Positions 63,201 to 64,000 of a DNA stretch of 64,000 nt are shown here, in pieces. A program made the position numbers and the translations under genes. Each line of letters begins with the position of its first letter. The stretch's first letter is position 1. The notes beneath the pieces are model-generated. The model was not told the origin of the DNA and did not search any database. It saw nothing but the letters and a program-made list of their open reading frames with translations. Source of the stretch: Nissolia schottii (Eukaryota; Streptophyta; Magnoliopsida; Fabales; Fabaceae); contig QANU01017745.1 in assembly GCA_003254905.1 (NCBI GenBank), forward strand, positions 277,574 to 341,573, in the 5' to 3' direction.

Positions 63201-63746
63201 ATGACGTCCCCGCCGAGGAAGAGGCGGATCCTGCGTAGCAGGTTTAGGACAGTAGACCCTGAGACAAGGGAAGAGGCAGAGTTATGGTCAGTGCTGGTAG
63301 TGAACCGCCCCACACCTCGACGAGTCGCGCCACCGGTACTTCGCGAGCCAGAGACTTCAGCCGACGGCGAGCTCATCCCTTACGAGAAGGATGTGGAGGT
63401 TGACCCAGTTTCTGTGAGGCTACGACCGCCCAAGGCTTACCAGCAGACGACCCGGATGAGGACAGCCAGAGACTATCGCCGTCAGTTTGCACCTTGCACT
63501 CCCAGCCACGAGGCAGGCCCATCCCATGGTCCCCGTGACCAGCCGGATATACCAGTACCTTCCTCACCCGAGGAGGAGTATCCTCTGATAGCCATGGAGG
63601 AGGATGACGAGGAGGACGAGCCAGAGCCGGTGTATGAGCCAGAGGAGTCAAAGCCGGTGTACGAGCCAGAGAAGTCAGAGCCGGAGGAGGAGGATCCAGA
63701 GGAGGACCCCGAGGAGGAGTTCAGTGAGGATGAGCCTGAGACCTGA
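63201..63746 (+). CDS. Acidic proline-rich ORF of unknown function inside the Gypsy LTR
   Basis: 181 codons. The N-terminal part is basic (TSPPRKRRILRSRFR) and the C-terminal 60 residues are strongly acidic, with imperfect repeats of EPVYEPEESK type and runs of E and D. No known domain. It is near a splice-acceptor-like CTTCAG at 63190 (pyrimidine-rich sequence before it), so it may be read from a spliced element transcript. It has low-complexity character and may not be translated. Confidence 0.3.
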   Translation: MTSPPRKRRILRSRFRTVDPETREEAELWSVLVVNRPTPRRVAPPVLREPETSADGELIPYEKDVEVDPVSVRLRPPKAYQQTTRMRTARDYRRQFAPCTPSHEAGPSHGPRDQPDIPVPSSPEEEYPLIAMEEDDEEDEPEPVYEPEESKPVYEPEKSEPEEEDPEEDPEEEFSEDEPET

Positions 63747-64000
63747 CCAGCACTGCATTCCTACCCTGTCATCAGACACCACCTTTTGCTTGTAGTTCTA
63801 GTTATATGTGTATTTTGATGGATTCCATTCTGTAGCTCTTTGATGTATCTATGTTACATTTATACTATGTATGTATATGACTCCTTGATCTATATGATAT
63901 TGGTTGTCAGACCCCATTGTATTATTTACTTCACTATTTATGTATGTACATGTATGACAGACAACACCCGCATTTATCTGTTATACGACTATATGGACTT

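Larger units (their letters stand above)
60052..64000 (+). mobile_element. Gypsy-type LTR retrotransposon, truncated by window edge
   Basis: TGTAACATCCCGATTTTCTC is a classic start of a plant Gypsy LTR. No LTR end, primer site or gag/pol frame is seen before the window stops, so either the LTR is at least 3.9 kb long or this is a rearranged copy. It contains a 175-bp tandem repeat, an array of CCCCCAGACGTGG boxes, an (AT)n run and an acidic ORF. Lineage (perhaps chromovirus Tekay-like) is a guess. Confidence 0.7.

Overview
This is a plant nuclear genomic window. Evidence: intron-rich genes with GT-AG (and a few GC-AG) introns, AT-rich spacers, and many plant transposable elements (Copia and Gypsy LTR elements, a Mutator-like element, MITEs, a tRNA-derived SINE, hAT elements). 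Gene content and repeat style suggest a dicot, probably a legume; that last step is inference. Short N runs mark it as part of an assembly.

Layout. (1) 1-26443, minus strand: one very large gene, the SWEETIE/HEATR5-type HEAT-repeat protein. I reconstructed 47 exons in a consistent frame (about 2,179 residues); the C-terminus runs off the left edge. Its introns carry a solo LTR, a MITE and microsatellites, and three introns have GC donors. (2) 26603-28094: a Mutator-like element with very long terminal inverted repeats, about 160 bp upstream of the SWEETIE start codon. (3) 28483-28658: a SINE with clear target-site duplications. (4) 30622-31671, minus: an intact intronless carboxylesterase (CXE6-like) with a TATA box. 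(5) 37261-47577, plus: a gene for the zeta subunit of the cytosolic chaperonin CCT/TRiC (CCT6). It is broken: a 6.04 kb Copia element sits inside a coding exon with a perfect 5-bp target duplication, and the exons for the middle of the protein are absent before the last exon. (6) 47578-55489: gene-poor DNA with two diverged copies of one LTR-like repeat and two foldback elements. (7) 55490-57993, minus: a three-exon CMC1-like twin-CX9C mitochondrial protein; its second intron holds a complete 991-bp miniature LTR element. (8) 58151-64000: stacked transposons: a non-autonomous hAT element just upstream of CMC1, a second hAT-like end, and a long Gypsy-type LTR that runs off the right edge and contains a 175-bp tandem repeat, an array of CCCCCAGACGTGG boxes and an acidic ORF.

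The host genes (a trafficking/sugar-related HEAT protein, an alpha/beta hydrolase, a chaperonin subunit, a COX assembly factor) do not form a pathway; they are ordinary neighbours in a plant chromosome. I did not find a convincing undescribed biological system. The most informative signals are the exon-disrupting Copia insertion in CCT6, the acidic 24-residue repeat in SWEETIE, the GC-rich Mutator-like element at its promoter, the miniature LTR element, and the ACGTGG-box array in the Gypsy LTR.
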